DNA of 64,000 bases. Source: Micavibrio aeruginosavorus EPB. Lineage in GTDB: Bacteria > Pseudomonadota > Alphaproteobacteria > Micavibrionales > Micavibrionaceae. The translations under genes and the position numbers were made by a program. Shown piece by piece: positions 36,421 to 46,207 of the stretch. The notes beneath the pieces were generated by a model. It was not told where the DNA came from. It was given only the letters and a program-made list of their open reading frames with translations, and did no database searches. Position 1 is the first letter of the stretch. The number at the start of each line of letters is the position of its first letter. Location of the stretch: the NCBI RefSeq assembly GCF_000348745.1, contig NC_020812.1:877444-941443 (forward strand), given 5' to 3'.

Positions 36421-36900
36421 TTAGTGAGCGTGCTCTTCTTTCACTTCTTCTTTTACAGCGTCCGTGGCTTCGGTTGCAGCTTTGTCAGCTTCAGCAGCAG
36501 CAGCGGCGGCTTCATCAGCAGCGGCTTCAGCGGCGCCTTCGGCCTTCTCAGCAGCTTCGGTCGCAACGTCGGCGGCTTCTTCGGTTTTCTCTGCGGCTTC
36601 GGTTGCTACAGCGGCGGCGGCATCGGTTTGTGCAGCAGCTTCCGTTGCAACATCAGCAGCAACAGCGGCATCCGCAGCCGTGGAGGCAGCAGCCTCAGCG
36701 GCGGCTTCAGCGGCAACAGCTTCAGCAGCAGCGTCCGTGGCGTGCTCAACCGCAGCAGCGGCGGCATCTTCACCGGCGGCCGGTTCGATCGCAACAACGC
36801 CGGAAGCGTCGCCCATGTAGTTGTTGTAAACGAATTGAATGCCGAACAGGCCAGCAACCAGAACAACAACAGCAGGCAGGATGTTTTTAATGATATTCAT
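36421..36900 (-). CDS. Membrane-anchored Ala/Glu-rich low-complexity protein
   Basis: 159 aa. One N-terminal membrane segment (ILPAVVVLVAGLFGIQFVY) is followed by about 115 residues made mostly of Ala, Glu, Asp and Thr, with an AAEAA-type period and a His-containing end (EEHAH). It is likely a long helix or coiled coil projecting from the inner membrane. The start is the ATG behind GAGGAGT; an earlier in-frame start lacks this. No family can be assigned, as composition dominates. Confidence 0.75.
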   Translation of the reverse strand: MNIIKNILPAVVVLVAGLFGIQFVYNNYMGDASGVVAIEPAAGEDAAAAAVEHATDAAAEAVAAEAAAEAAASTAADAAVAADVATEAAAQTDAAAAVATEAAEKTEEAADVATEAAEKAEGAAEAAADEAAAAAAEADKAATEATDAVKEEVKEEHAH

Positions 36901-37064
36901 TGGGTGACTCCTCACAAGGAACGTTTTTTGTTGTGTTTTAAAGTTTAGGACAGGGCGTTACCGCCATATCCATAATTTCGGTAACCCGCAGAAAATACTG
37001 CAGATTGAATGGAAAATGCAATATTTATGAACGGGTTATCCCCGATTCAACCACCGCAAAATGC

Positions 37065-37090
37065 AAAAATGGCGGAAGACCGCCATTTTT
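37065..37090 (-). terminator. Terminator of ubiE
   Basis: AAAAATGGCGG (37065-37075) pairs with CCGCCATTTTT (37080-37090). It overlaps the ubiE stop region and is followed on the minus strand by a T-run built into the stem. Confidence 0.75.
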
Positions 37091-37869
37091 TAGTATTTCC
37101 AACCTTCGTGGATGGCGGCGATGCCGAAACTGAGGTTGGTGTGACGGGCGCGGTCAAAACCGGCGGCGCGCATACGGGCCTCTAATTCCCGTTGGGGCGG
37201 GAATTTGCGGATGGATTCGACCAGGTATTGGTAACTGTCCCGGTCCTTGGCCACGATCTCCCCGATCTTGGGGATGACGCTGTAGGAATAGGCGTCATAA
37301 ATCCGGCGCAACATCGGTTCGGTCACGCGGCTAAATTCCATGCAATAGAATCGCCCGCCGGGTTTCAGTACGCGGTACGCATCGGCCAGGGCGCGATCAA
37401 TATGGGTTACGTTCCGCAAGCCAAAGGCGATGGTGTACACATCAACGCTGGCATCCGGGATGGGCAGGCATTCGGCGTTCCCGGTCACCCATTCGAAATC
37501 ATCCATCCATCCACGGTTGATGGCGCGGTCGCGACCAACGCGCAACATTTCCGGGTTGATATCGCAAACGGTGATGGCGGTGTTCGGTCCGGCCTTGGCG
37601 CGAATGCGGAATGCAATATCGCCCGTGCCACCGGCGACATCCAGAAAGACCTGGTCGGACCGGGGGCGGATCATGCGGACCAGGCGGTCCTTCCACAAAC
37701 GGTGGACGCCCGCCGACATGAAATCGTTCATCACATCGTAACTGTCGGCGACCGATGCAAAGACATCGTGAACCAGCCCGGTTTTTTCCTCTGGGCTGAC
37801 ATGGCGTTCGCCGAACCATTCGCGTTCCGGGTTTTTTTCGTTCTGCGGTTTTGGTTGGGCTTTGGTCAT
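37090..37869 (-). CDS. ubiE: Ubiquinone/menaquinone biosynthesis C-methyltransferase UbiE
   Basis: 259 aa. C-methylates the benzoquinone ring in ubiquinone synthesis with SAM. Motifs: FLDVAGGTGDIAFRI (SAM binding), NPEMLRVGRDRA, and AFGLRNVTHIDRALA followed by YRVLKPGGRF. Length is typical. It is required in both oxic and anoxic ubiquinone synthesis, so it links functionally to ubiTUV in the left half. The gene for an unknown protein lies 7 nt upstream on the same strand. Confidence 0.96.
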   Translation of the reverse strand: MTKAQPKPQNEKNPEREWFGERHVSPEEKTGLVHDVFASVADSYDVMNDFMSAGVHRLWKDRLVRMIRPRSDQVFLDVAGGTGDIAFRIRAKAGPNTAITVCDINPEMLRVGRDRAINRGWMDDFEWVTGNAECLPIPDASVDVYTIAFGLRNVTHIDRALADAYRVLKPGGRFYCMEFSRVTEPMLRRIYDAYSYSVIPKIGEIVAKDRDSYQYLVESIRKFPPQRELEARMRAAGFDRARHTNLSFGIAAIHEGWKY

Positions 37870-37876
37870 GGGTGTC

Positions 37877-38419
37877 TTACTTTACAATGTGCAGGTGCGG
37901 TGTCCGCTGAGTGTGGTCCAGATTATGGGCGTCACGCAACATGTTGTTCCAGCTTGCGCCACCTTTTTCCAGCATTCTGATAAACTCAAACGCCTCGGGC
38001 CCGGCATAGGGGCCGGATGTCAGCTCGTTCCAGTCTTCGCGGCAGTAGTTAAAGTCGAAAGACAGTTCCGATGCCTGACCCGTTTGGAAGAACCGGATGC
38101 GCAGCATTTGGACATAAAAATTCAGCCGCGTGCTGGGCTCATAGGTCAGCCCGCCGATTTTAAACACCAGCGGCGTGGGCAGGGTCTGCCCAGAGGACAG
38201 GGTCATAACCTCGCGCTGGAACATCGGTTCCTTGGTGTTGAAAAAATAACGCATATACCGGGCCGCATGCTCGGGCGAGCGGGGTTTCACGATCACTTCG
38301 GAATGATCGTCCGTGTTAACGCTGATGGTAATGCTACTGAAATCCAGCGTGCGGTTGGCTGCGGCGCGTTGAAACAGTGCGCGCAGGTGGTTCTCCGGGG
38401 TTGTGAAGCCGTCGATCAT
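37877..38419 (-). CDS. Conserved-looking hypothetical protein upstream of ubiE
   Basis: 180 aa soluble protein without signal peptide. The sequence begins with helices (PENHLRALFQRAAANRT), then strands with EVIVKPRSPEHAARYMRYFF, and ends in RMLEKGGASWNNMLRDAHNL. No family recognised. It is the first gene of a two-gene unit with ubiE, so a link to quinone metabolism is possible. Divergent from murJ. Confidence 0.65.
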   Translation of the reverse strand: MIDGFTTPENHLRALFQRAAANRTLDFSSITISVNTDDHSEVIVKPRSPEHAARYMRYFFNTKEPMFQREVMTLSSGQTLPTPLVFKIGGLTYEPSTRLNFYVQMLRIRFFQTGQASELSFDFNYCREDWNELTSGPYAGPEAFEFIRMLEKGGASWNNMLRDAHNLDHTQRTPHLHIVK

Positions 38420-38577
38420 GGTGCTTCCGTCCTGTTCGTTTTTTATAATTTATGAAAAATCTCTAGCCCATGGGGTCCCCAAGCGCAAGGGGGGATATCT
38501 ATATATATGGTGTGCAGGCGCGCAACCTTTTTGTTTTTCCCTTTCTTTTGCCCGAAACCCGCGCCATTCTGCGGCGC

Positions 38578-40173
38578 ATGAAACTGATTAAGGCCATGGC
38601 GACGGTTGGGGGACTGACGGGATTATCCCGTCTGGTCGGGTTTGTGCGCGACCTGATGACGGCGTTCTTCCTGGGGGCGGGGCCACTGGCCGATGCGTTT
38701 TTTGTGGCGCTCAAACTGCCGAACTTTTTCCGCCATGTGACGGCGGAGGGGGCGTTCAGTGTATCCTTCGTGCCGCTTTATTCCGAAGCGCTGGAAAAAG
38801 AGGGCGAAGACGCGGCCAATCGTTTCGCAGGGCAAGCTTTCTCTTTCATGCTGGCGGCGTTGTCCGTTTTTACCGTGTTGATCATGGCGGCTATGCCGTG
38901 GGTCATCGGCCTGATCGCGCCCGGATTTACGGCGGGGTCCGAACAATATGACCTGGCGGTGGAACTGTCGCGCATTACGTTCCCGTATCTGTTGCTGATG
39001 TCGCTGGCCGCTTTGGTTGGTGGCATGTTGAATGCGCACCACAAATTTGGTCCGTTTGCCGCGGCATCCGTTTTCTTCAATCTGTGCCAGATCGTGGCGA
39101 TGTTGATGGCGGACCGGTTTTTTCAAACCGTGGGTCATGCTTTGTCATGGGGTGTGTGCATATCGGGCATCGTGCAGCTTGTCTGGATGTGGTACTTCCT
39201 GCGCCGGAATAAAATCCGCCTGCATATTCAGCGCCCGCGCATGACGCCGGAATTAAAACAGCTTTTCCGCTTGATGGGGCCGGGCGTTCTGGGGGCGGGG
39301 ATTGTGCATATTAATCTGTTTGCCGATATTATCATTGCCTCGTTTTTGGCTACGGGCGCGATTTCGGCGTTATATTATGCGGACCGGCTGTTCCAATTGC
39401 CGCTGGGAATCGTCGGGATCGCGGTGGGAACGGCGTTGTTACCGATGCTGACCCGGGCGTTGACCGCGAATAATACGACTGAGGCCAAGGATCTCTTCAA
39501 CCGGTCGCTGGAATATTGCCTGTTCTTCACCTTGCCTGCGGCCGTGGCCTTGATGGTCATTACGGATGATATTATCCGTGTTCTGTTTGAGCGCGGGGCC
39601 TTCGGGCCGGAGGATACGGCCCGGACCGCCCCGGCGCTGGCGTGTTTGTCCATCGGTTTGCCAGCCTATGTCGTCGTGAAAATTCTGTCGTCGGCTTATT
39701 GGTCGCGCAAGGATACGAAAACTCCGGTCAAAATCGCCGCGTCGATGGCGATTGTAAATATTGGCGCGGCTCTGGTCCTGACCCGCTTTCTGGATGTGGC
39801 GGGGATTGCATTGGCAACGGGGCTGGCCGGATGGGTGCAATGTTACTTCCTCTGGCGGATGCAACGGGGGAATGAGGCGACGCAATTTGACGACCGTTTG
39901 AAACGGGCCGTGCCGCGTATCGCGCTGGCAGCCGGCTTAATGGGAATTGCACTGGCGGGCATGGCCTATGGCCTGCATCCGTGGTTGCATGACGGCACGA
40001 TTCACCAAATCTGGGCGCTGGGGGTTCTGGTGTGTGGCGGCGGGATTGTGTATTTTGTCGCCGCGCATTTTACCGGCGTATTCCGTTTATCCGACATGAT
40101 GAAATATTTTCGTCGCCGTAACGGAAAGAAAAAACACGTAGACGAAATGGCAATTGAGGACACCGACCAATGA
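38578..40173 (+). CDS. murJ: Lipid II flippase MurJ
   Basis: 531 aa, about 14 membrane segments of the MviN/MurJ family, which flips lipid II across the inner membrane for cell-wall synthesis. The N-terminal hallmark [19 protein letters not shown] is present, as is [20 protein letters not shown]. The ATG of [12 protein letters not shown] is chosen because the 36 residues before it do not fit the family. The stop overlaps the trpS start by 4 nt. Confidence 0.95.
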   Translation: MKLIKAMATVGGLTGLSRLVGFVRDLMTAFFLGAGPLADAFFVALKLPNFFRHVTAEGAFSVSFVPLYSEALEKEGEDAANRFAGQAFSFMLAALSVFTVLIMAAMPWVIGLIAPGFTAGSEQYDLAVELSRITFPYLLLMSLAALVGGMLNAHHKFGPFAAASVFFNLCQIVAMLMADRFFQTVGHALSWGVCISGIVQLVWMWYFLRRNKIRLHIQRPRMTPELKQLFRLMGPGVLGAGIVHINLFADIIIASFLATGAISALYYADRLFQLPLGIVGIAVGTALLPMLTRALTANNTTEAKDLFNRSLEYCLFFTLPAAVALMVITDDIIRVLFERGAFGPEDTARTAPALACLSIGLPAYVVVKILSSAYWSRKDTKTPVKIAASMAIVNIGAALVLTRFLDVAGIALATGLAGWVQCYFLWRMQRGNEATQFDDRLKRAVPRIALAAGLMGIALAGMAYGLHPWLHDGTIHQIWALGVLVCGGGIVYFVAAHFTGVFRLSDMMKYFRRRNGKKKHVDEMAIEDTDQ

Positions 40174-41177
40174 CGAACAAGCGTATCTTTTCCGGCATGC
40201 AGCCGACCAACCGCCTGCACCTTGGGAACTATCTCGGGGCGTTGCGCAATTGGGTAAAGTTGCAGGATGATGGATACGAAAATATCTTCTGTGTCGTTGA
40301 TCTGCACGCCATCACCATGCCGTATGAGGTGGATCGTCTGGCCCCGGCCACGCGCGAAATTGCCGCGGCCTATATCGCCGCCGGGATTGATCCCGATAAA
40401 TGTATCATCTATCCGCAATCGGCCGTGGCGGCGCATTCGCAATTGATGTGGTTGCTGTCCACCATGACGCAGATGGGCAAGTTGGAACGCATGACCCAAT
40501 TCAAGGATAAAGCGGGCAAGAACGCGGAGCGTGCGGGTCTGGGCCTGTTCGCCTATCCGGTTTTGATGGCCGCCGATATTCTGGCGTACAAGGCCACGCA
40601 TGTTCCAGTGGGCGAAGACCAAAAACAACATCTGGAATTGGCGCGCGATATTGCGGCGACGTTTAACACACGCTACGGCGTTGAATTTTTCCCACAGCCG
40701 GAGCCGATGATACTGGGCGAAGCGACGCGCGTAATGTCCCTGCGTGACGGAACGAAGAAGATGAGCAAGTCGGATGAATCCGATTATTCGCGTATCAACC
40801 TGACAGACGATGCGGACGCCATTGCGACGAAGGTGAAAAAGGCGAAAACCGACCCCGAGCCGTTGCCGGAAACGGTGGAGGGCTTAAAGGGCCGGGCGGA
40901 AGCCGACAATCTGGTCACCATTTATGCCGCATTGGCCGATACGACCAAGGCCGCCGTTCTGGCCGAATTTGGCGGGAAACAGTTTTCGGCCTTCAAACCG
41001 GCTCTGTCCGATCTGGCCGTGGCCAAGCTGACCCCGATCACCAGCCGGATGAACGATCTGCTGGCCCACCCGGATGAAATCGACCGGATTTTGAAGCGTG
41101 GGGCGGATAAAGCGAACACAATCGCAACCCCAATTTTAAAAGAAACCGCAGAAATCATGGGTTTTTGGCGCGCCTGA
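40170..41177 (+). CDS. trpS: Tryptophanyl-tRNA synthetase
   Basis: 335 aa class I synthetase that charges tRNA-Trp. The HIGH-type motif lies in [12 protein letters not shown] and the KMSKS loop in [11 protein letters not shown]. The family pattern RIFSGMQPT opens the protein. It overlaps murJ by ATGA. The murJ-trpS pairing is seen in several alphaproteobacteria. Confidence 0.97.
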   Translation: MTNKRIFSGMQPTNRLHLGNYLGALRNWVKLQDDGYENIFCVVDLHAITMPYEVDRLAPATREIAAAYIAAGIDPDKCIIYPQSAVAAHSQLMWLLSTMTQMGKLERMTQFKDKAGKNAERAGLGLFAYPVLMAADILAYKATHVPVGEDQKQHLELARDIAATFNTRYGVEFFPQPEPMILGEATRVMSLRDGTKKMSKSDESDYSRINLTDDADAIATKVKKAKTDPEPLPETVEGLKGRAEADNLVTIYAALADTTKAAVLAEFGGKQFSAFKPALSDLAVAKLTPITSRMNDLLAHPDEIDRILKRGADKANTIATPILKETAEIMGFWRA

Positions 41178-41261
41178 AGTGCGGGTGCGTAAAAAGCTTG
41201 CCCTGTTTCCATAATTCATAATATAACCTTCGGGCTATTACTTTTCATGGGATGGACGATA

Positions 41262-42098
41262 ATGAAACATTTGAAAACATTGGGCGGTTGCGCCGGTTTG
41301 GCCTTGGCTCTGGCATTTTCCTCGGCCCAGGCAGCAGAGCCGCTGGAAGCTTATCGAGATGTGCAGGCCGAGGACGTTAAAGAGGCTTTGGCCAAATATA
41401 AGGACTGCTACAACGGTGATGTTGTCCGGGCCAAGATTGCGCAGAATTATGGCGTGACCGAGAAATCCTACCTGGAAAATCTGGATGGTGAATTTGATTG
41501 GGCCAAGGCGTACACCGATCCGAAAACGGGCGTGTGGGTTGTGGTTGCGCAGCCGAATGATAAAAAAGGCGACAGTCTGTCTGTGAAAGTGGATGGGCCG
41601 TCCGAATTTCCGGTGGCTTCGCTGGAGTGCGTTATTGCCAAGGGTACGGACTTCCCAATGGGGCTGTTCCGTAATCCGCAAATGCGCGAAATGTTCAATA
41701 GCTATTATGAAATTGAGAAACAATACGGCGTCAAACCGCGCAAATATCAATGTGTCTCGCAAGGCCAGGCGGAAACATTCGCGCAAAAAATCTACGCCGC
41801 TGCCGCCATCAATATTCCGGGCAAGGAAACACAGGATTTCAAAACCATGATGCTGTACGCCAACGAAACCGGCGCGGGCACCGATGGGCGCAAGGGGTGG
41901 ATGGTCGTGGGTGAACCGAAAAACCCGGCGGCAATGGGCTATTCCGTACAGCCGGGTGACCGTCTGGTGTGTCTGGTTGAGTATTTCAAAGATGGATATC
42001 CGGAAGATGTGACCGGGGCGTACTGGTACAATGAGTATTTTGACCAGAAGCCGGGCGGCATTCCGGCCCCCAGCCTGTCCAAGATCCAACCACAATGA
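41262..42098 (+). CDS. Secreted protein of unknown function
   Basis: 278 aa with a signal peptide (CAGLALALAFSSAQA) and five cysteines in the mature part. The last 90 residues (GWMVVGEPKNP...GDRLVCLVEYFKDGYPEDV) align with the next gene (SWTLIGTPKNP...EALCALDAGTGGYPDDV). An earlier part (WVVVAQPNDKKGD, SLECVIAKG) looks like another copy of the same unit. So it is probably a two-domain version of a small periplasmic fold. Function unknown. It overlaps the next gene by ATGA. Confidence 0.75.
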   Translation: MKHLKTLGGCAGLALALAFSSAQAAEPLEAYRDVQAEDVKEALAKYKDCYNGDVVRAKIAQNYGVTEKSYLENLDGEFDWAKAYTDPKTGVWVVVAQPNDKKGDSLSVKVDGPSEFPVASLECVIAKGTDFPMGLFRNPQMREMFNSYYEIEKQYGVKPRKYQCVSQGQAETFAQKIYAAAAINIPGKETQDFKTMMLYANETGAGTDGRKGWMVVGEPKNPAAMGYSVQPGDRLVCLVEYFKDGYPEDVTGAYWYNEYFDQKPGGIPAPSLSKIQPQ

Positions 42099-42457
42099 TG
42101 CGGTGGGCTGCGGGATTGGTCCTCTCGGCGGCCTTTGCCGTACAGGCGGCACCGGCCCCCGATCAAAGCATATTGACCGGGCAGGTTGAATGTATCCCGA
42201 AAGCGCAGGGGGAGCCCTTCCTGCGCGATGTGATGAAAGAAGCGCCAACGGGCGAGACGGGGGAGAATGCCCTGTTTTTCGTCGAGATATGGGCGAATAA
42301 GGATAAGGGGAGCTGGACCCTGATCGGGACGCCGAAAAACCCGATGATCGTTGGCCCCAATATCGAAGGCGAAGCGCTGTGTGCCCTGGATGCGGGGACC
42401 GGCGGATATCCGGATGATGTGTATATGAAGTACCGGGATTATTTTCCAAAGCCCTAG
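42095..42457 (+). CDS. Small secreted paralogue of the preceding protein
   Basis: 120 aa with a signal peptide (LVLSAAFAVQAAPA) and one copy of the domain found twice in the upstream gene. Two cysteines (VECIPK, ALCALD) sit at equivalent positions and could pair. Overlaps its neighbour by ATGA and is followed by a terminator. Origin by tandem duplication is inferred. Confidence 0.72.
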   Translation: MMRWAAGLVLSAAFAVQAAPAPDQSILTGQVECIPKAQGEPFLRDVMKEAPTGETGENALFFVEIWANKDKGSWTLIGTPKNPMIVGPNIEGEALCALDAGTGGYPDDVYMKYRDYFPKP

Positions 42458-42478
42458 GTTTTTGGCAATGACATAATC

Positions 42479-42522
42479 GCAAGCGGCTTGTTTGGGAAAC
42501 CTTAACAAGCCGTTTGCCTTTT
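42479..42522 (+). terminator. Intrinsic terminator
   Basis: GCAAGCGGCTTGTT (42479-42492) pairs with AACAAGCCGTTTGC (42504-42517), followed by CTTTTT. It closes the two-gene secreted-protein unit. Confidence 0.88.
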
Positions 42523-42576
42523 TATGGTTATGATTGCACAATAGGGCATCAAAATTGGACCGACCGGGAATTTTCC

Positions 42577-43233
42577 ATGAAACATTTACTTTCCGCCTGT
42601 ATGGCTGTGGCTTTGATGATCGGCGCATCGGCGTCTGCGCGCGCTGACTATTTCGTGTGGCAGGATGCAGAGACGGGCTTGTCCGTCACATTCCCCGATA
42701 CCTGGAAAACGGTCAGCTCGAACCAGCCCGATGAAATTCTGACCCTGATGGCTCCGGCCCCGGGTGATTTTGCGGTGTGCCGTATTCGCACCAACGAAGA
42801 CCGCCGCTTCGTCGTCTTCCCGCCGCGCATGGCCAGTGATGTGCAGAAAATTTCCTACAGCACGGGATTCTGGGATACGTATCTGGCCGATTATGACGAT
42901 GTTGAACTCTATGGCGTTCTGGACAATACCGGTTTGGGGCGCGGGTTTGGCAGTTTCGCCGTTGCCGATTTCAAATCTGATTTCGTCGGGCCGTATATGG
43001 GCCGCCGCGCCATCGCCTCCGCCGCATTGTATAATGACCGCGCCTATGTGATGGATTGTTCCACACGCGAAGGCGTGTTTGCGCAGTGGCAGCCGTTGTT
43101 CATGAGTGTGATGGGATCGGTTGATTTCAAGAAAACCCACGACGAAGTCATCACAGGCAATTACCGCAATTTCCTGAAAGACCCGCAAATGCAATTCAAA
43201 TTGCCGGGGTCCGAAGCCACCAATCGTTATTAA
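42577..43233 (+). CDS. Secreted or periplasmic protein of unknown function
   Basis: 218 aa. Signal peptide (LLSACMAVALMIGASASARA) chosen with ATG behind CGGGAATTTTCC. The mature protein begins YFVWQDAETGLSVTFPDTWK, a pattern like small periplasmic PsbP-like folds, and has two cysteines (AVCRIRT, MDCSTRE). No firm family. A single gene between two terminators. Confidence 0.7.
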   Translation: MKHLLSACMAVALMIGASASARADYFVWQDAETGLSVTFPDTWKTVSSNQPDEILTLMAPAPGDFAVCRIRTNEDRRFVVFPPRMASDVQKISYSTGFWDTYLADYDDVELYGVLDNTGLGRGFGSFAVADFKSDFVGPYMGRRAIASAALYNDRAYVMDCSTREGVFAQWQPLFMSVMGSVDFKKTHDEVITGNYRNFLKDPQMQFKLPGSEATNRY

Positions 43234-43255
43234 TCCCGGTTTTCCGGTTATCAAG

Positions 43256-43297
43256 CGGGGGTGGTCGTGTTTAAATGGAACATGACCACCCCCGTTT
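43256..43297 (+). terminator. Intrinsic terminator
   Basis: CGGGGGTGGTC (43256-43266) pairs with GACCACCCCCG (43284-43294), followed by TTT. The loop is 17 nt. Confidence 0.8.
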
Positions 43298-43325
43298 AGC
43301 CTTTGCCCGTAAGCGTTAACACGTC

Positions 43326-44237
43326 ATGCAAATTTACCTGCCGATTGCAGAAATGGCCGTGTCAGCAGAAATGATTCTTCTGCTGGGGGCGCTTGTCGGG
43401 TTCTTGTCGGGTATCTTCGGTGTTGGCGGTGGTTTTATGACGACGCCATTTTTGATTTTCCTTGGCATTCCGCCCGCGATTGCCGTGGGGACACAATCGA
43501 ACCAATTGGCGGCCTCCAGCCTGTCGGGCGTGCTGGCTCATATGCGCAAGGGCAATGTTGATTTCCGCATGGGTGGCGTCATGCTGGGCGGATCATTGGC
43601 CGGATCGGTCGTGGGCATTATGCTGTTCCGCCTGTTGCAATATGTGGGGCAGATTGATCTGGCCATTCCCATTCTCTATGTCCTGTTGCTGGGCAGTATG
43701 GGCAGCATGATGCTGGTTGAAAGCCTGCTAGCTTTTGTCCGCAAAACAGCACACGAAGATGGTGGCAAGGGATTGGCGCATCACCCGATTTTCGAAAAGC
43801 TGCCCTATAAAATGCGGTTTCCCCATTCACGATTGTATGTCAGCGCACTTCTTCCGGCGTCCATTGGCTTCGTCGGTGGATTGCTGGTGTCCATCATGGG
43901 GGTCGGGGGTGGATTCTTACTGGTCCCGGCCATGATTTATATTCTGGGGATGCCCACATTGCTGGTTGCCGGAACGTCGCTGTTCCAAATTTTGATTACC
44001 AGTATTTTCACGACCATCCTGCATGCCTTGACCAACCAGACGGTTGATGTCGTTCTAGCCTTTTTGTTGATTGCGGGCGGTGTTGTGGGCACGCAAATCG
44101 GTGTGCGTGTGGCGCGCCGGATCAAGGGCGCGTATTCGCGGATTGCGCTGGCGGTGCTGTTGTTAATCGTTTGCGTTGAGCTGGCCACTGAATTGTTCGT
44201 GCGACCCGAAGATTTATATTCAACGGTGATCCGATGA
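43326..44237 (+). CDS. TauE/SafE-family sulfite/sulfonate exporter
   Basis: 303 aa inner-membrane protein with about eight segments. The duplicated TauE signature appears as SGIFGVGGGFMTTPFLIFLG and later SIMGVGGGFLLVPAMIYILG. Members export sulfite, sulfoacetate or other organosulfur anions. The following TIGR02186-type gene overlaps by ATGA, a pairing common in alphaproteobacteria. The substrate cannot be told from sequence. Confidence 0.9.
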   Translation: MQIYLPIAEMAVSAEMILLLGALVGFLSGIFGVGGGFMTTPFLIFLGIPPAIAVGTQSNQLAASSLSGVLAHMRKGNVDFRMGGVMLGGSLAGSVVGIMLFRLLQYVGQIDLAIPILYVLLLGSMGSMMLVESLLAFVRKTAHEDGGKGLAHHPIFEKLPYKMRFPHSRLYVSALLPASIGFVGGLLVSIMGVGGGFLLVPAMIYILGMPTLLVAGTSLFQILITSIFTTILHALTNQTVDVVLAFLLIAGGVVGTQIGVRVARRIKGAYSRIALAVLLLIVCVELATELFVRPEDLYSTVIR

Positions 44238-44989
44238 TGCGGGCTGTGGCTTTATCATTGTTGGGTGTTGTGTGCGCGCTGGGCCTGTCCGCTGCGGCAC
44301 AGGCACAACCGCCATCCGCCTTGGCCATTGACCTGTCCCAGGATCATGTGGACATCACCATGGGATTTGCCGGGGCGCGGTTTGTCGTGTATGGCACAAA
44401 AAACCAACCCGGGGATATTGCCATTATCGTACGTGGCCCGGATCAGCAAATGATGGTTCGGCGCAAGGATGACGTCGGCGGCATCTGGATGAACCGTGAC
44501 AGCGTCGTGTTCGATAATGTTCCGGCTTATTACGACGTTGCGCTCAGCCGCCCAGCCCGCGAAATAGCATCGCAAGATTTGTTGGAAGACTACGACATCG
44601 GTTTGGACGCCATGCAATTCCTTGTCCGCGACAATGTCGATGAAACAACCCAGCATAATTTCCGCGAAGCCTTGATCCGCAATCGTCAGGTGCGGGGGTA
44701 TTTGCCGCTTGAACCTGCGCCGATTATGTTTGTGACCAATGATTTTTTCCGTGCGGTGTTTGATGTGCCGCCGGATGTGCCACCTGGATCATACCGGGTT
44801 TTGGCCTATCTTATCCGTGACGGCCAGATTGTGGGGTCACAGGCGCGTGAATTACGTGTTGCGCAACAAGGGTTTAGTGCTCGGATCTATTCCTTTGCCC
44901 ATGGCCATGCGCTGGCCTATGGTCTTGTGGCCGTTATGCTGGCCGCTTTGGCCGGATGGGGTGCCTGGGCGGTGATGCGCCGGGAATAG
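44234..44989 (+). CDS. TIGR02186-family membrane protein
   Basis: 251 aa with a signal peptide (LGVVCALGLSAAAQA), a periplasmic beta-rich domain of about 190 residues (VDITMGFAGARFVVYG, DIAIIVRGP) and one C-terminal membrane segment (ALAYGLVAVMLAALAGWGAW). The family is encoded beside TauE exporters and may be an accessory, but its role is not known. Overlap with the exporter gene by 4 nt supports joint function. Confidence 0.82.
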   Translation: MMRAVALSLLGVVCALGLSAAAQAQPPSALAIDLSQDHVDITMGFAGARFVVYGTKNQPGDIAIIVRGPDQQMMVRRKDDVGGIWMNRDSVVFDNVPAYYDVALSRPAREIASQDLLEDYDIGLDAMQFLVRDNVDETTQHNFREALIRNRQVRGYLPLEPAPIMFVTNDFFRAVFDVPPDVPPGSYRVLAYLIRDGQIVGSQARELRVAQQGFSARIYSFAHGHALAYGLVAVMLAALAGWGAWAVMRRE

Positions 44990-45038
44990 AGTTTAATACT
45001 GCGTTTGTGAACACCAACCCATAAAACGGATCGTGGAT

Positions 45039-45605
45039 ATGGACATACAAAACGCCGAAACAAAGGACCTCTCCGCACGTGAGGAAGAGGTAATTGATGC
45101 GGAAATGTCCGTAGCGGAACGTGTTGGCCGCCGCGGTGATGGCGGCGTGTATCTGGTTGTTGCCGATGAATCCGAAGAATTTAATCTGGCCCTGCGCTAT
45201 GCCGCGCGCATGGCGCAAAGCAACCGGGGACATGTCGGTATTTTGCATGTCATATCACTGGATGATGTCCAGCAATGGAGCGGCGTTGAAAACCGCATGA
45301 AGCGTGAATTGCGGGAGCAATCGGAAAAATTCATCTGGTCCATGGCCAAACGTGTAAATGAATTAAACGGGATGATCCCGGCAATTTATGTGCGCGAAGG
45401 CGACGCCAAACACGACGTTATGATCGACCTGATTAACGAGGATATGACGATCAAAATGTTGGTCCTGGGGGCCAGCGCGTCATCATCCGGTCCGGGGCCG
45501 ACGGTTGCGTATTTTACGGGCAAGGGGCTTGCCAAAATGCGGGTGCCTGTGGTTGTTGTACCCGGGCATCTGGAATCCCAGAAAATTGATGCGATTACCA
45601 GCTAG
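45039..45605 (+). CDS. Universal stress protein family
   Basis: 188 aa with one UspA domain after a charged N-terminal extension of about 30 residues. Core: YLVVADESEEFNLALRYAAR, GHVGILHVISL, and the nucleotide loop VLGASASSSGPGP. The alternative GTG start at 45033 adds two residues. It lies 23 nt before the Nfu gene on the same strand. Confidence 0.85.
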   Translation: MDIQNAETKDLSAREEEVIDAEMSVAERVGRRGDGGVYLVVADESEEFNLALRYAARMAQSNRGHVGILHVISLDDVQQWSGVENRMKRELREQSEKFIWSMAKRVNELNGMIPAIYVREGDAKHDVMIDLINEDMTIKMLVLGASASSSGPGPTVAYFTGKGLAKMRVPVVVVPGHLESQKIDAITS

Positions 45606-45628
45606 ATTGAAGAAAGCGAAGCGTACCC

Positions 45629-46198
45629 ATGTTTATCCAAACCGAGCGCACCCCCAATCCGGATACATTAAAATTTATTCCCGGTGAAACCATCATGCCG
45701 TCTGGAACGGCCGACTTTGGTTCGGGGGCAGAGGCTGGTGCGTCGCAACTGGCGCAACGTTTGTTCAAGATCGAAGGGGTGACGCGTGTTTTTCTGGGGC
45801 CTGATTTTATATCGGTCACCAAAGATGCGGGCGAAGAATGGGATTTTTTAAAGGCCCGTATTTTGGCCGCGATCATGGAACATTTGTCCATCGGAATGCC
45901 CATTATTGATCCGGATTATGCCGTGTCAAAAAAATCATCCGCCGGGGCCAGTGATTTGGATAATGCAATTATTGCGCAAATCGAGGAGTTGTTAGAAACC
46001 CGTGTTCGCCCGGCTGTGCAGTCCGATGGCGGTGACATCGTGTTCGACCGGTTTGAAGATGGCGTAGTGTTTCTTCGCATGCGCGGGGCCTGTGCCGGGT
46101 GCCCCAGCTCGACGGCGACGTTGAAAGTGGGGATTGAAAATATGCTGCGCCATTACGTTCCAGAAGTTCTGGAAGTCCGTCAGGCGGATGATCTTTAA
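45629..46198 (+). CDS. Nfu-type iron-sulfur cluster scaffold
   Basis: 189 aa. Nfu N-terminal domain (QTERTPNPDTLKFIPG) plus NifU-like C-terminal domain with the cluster motif GACAGCPSS. Carries 4Fe-4S clusters to target enzymes. In this window likely clients include radical SAM and UbiU/UbiV proteins, which is an inference. Length and order match alphaproteobacterial Nfu. Confidence 0.93.
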   Translation: MFIQTERTPNPDTLKFIPGETIMPSGTADFGSGAEAGASQLAQRLFKIEGVTRVFLGPDFISVTKDAGEEWDFLKARILAAIMEHLSIGMPIIDPDYAVSKKSSAGASDLDNAIIAQIEELLETRVRPAVQSDGGDIVFDRFEDGVVFLRMRGACAGCPSSTATLKVGIENMLRHYVPEVLEVRQADDL

Positions 46199-46207
46199 GC
46201 TGTTGGA

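Noticed and set aside
36309-36890. Glutamine/arginine-rich or glycine/serine-rich frames in the Ala-rich gene
   Set aside because: They are other readings of the GC-rich repeat-like codons of the 36421-36900 gene.
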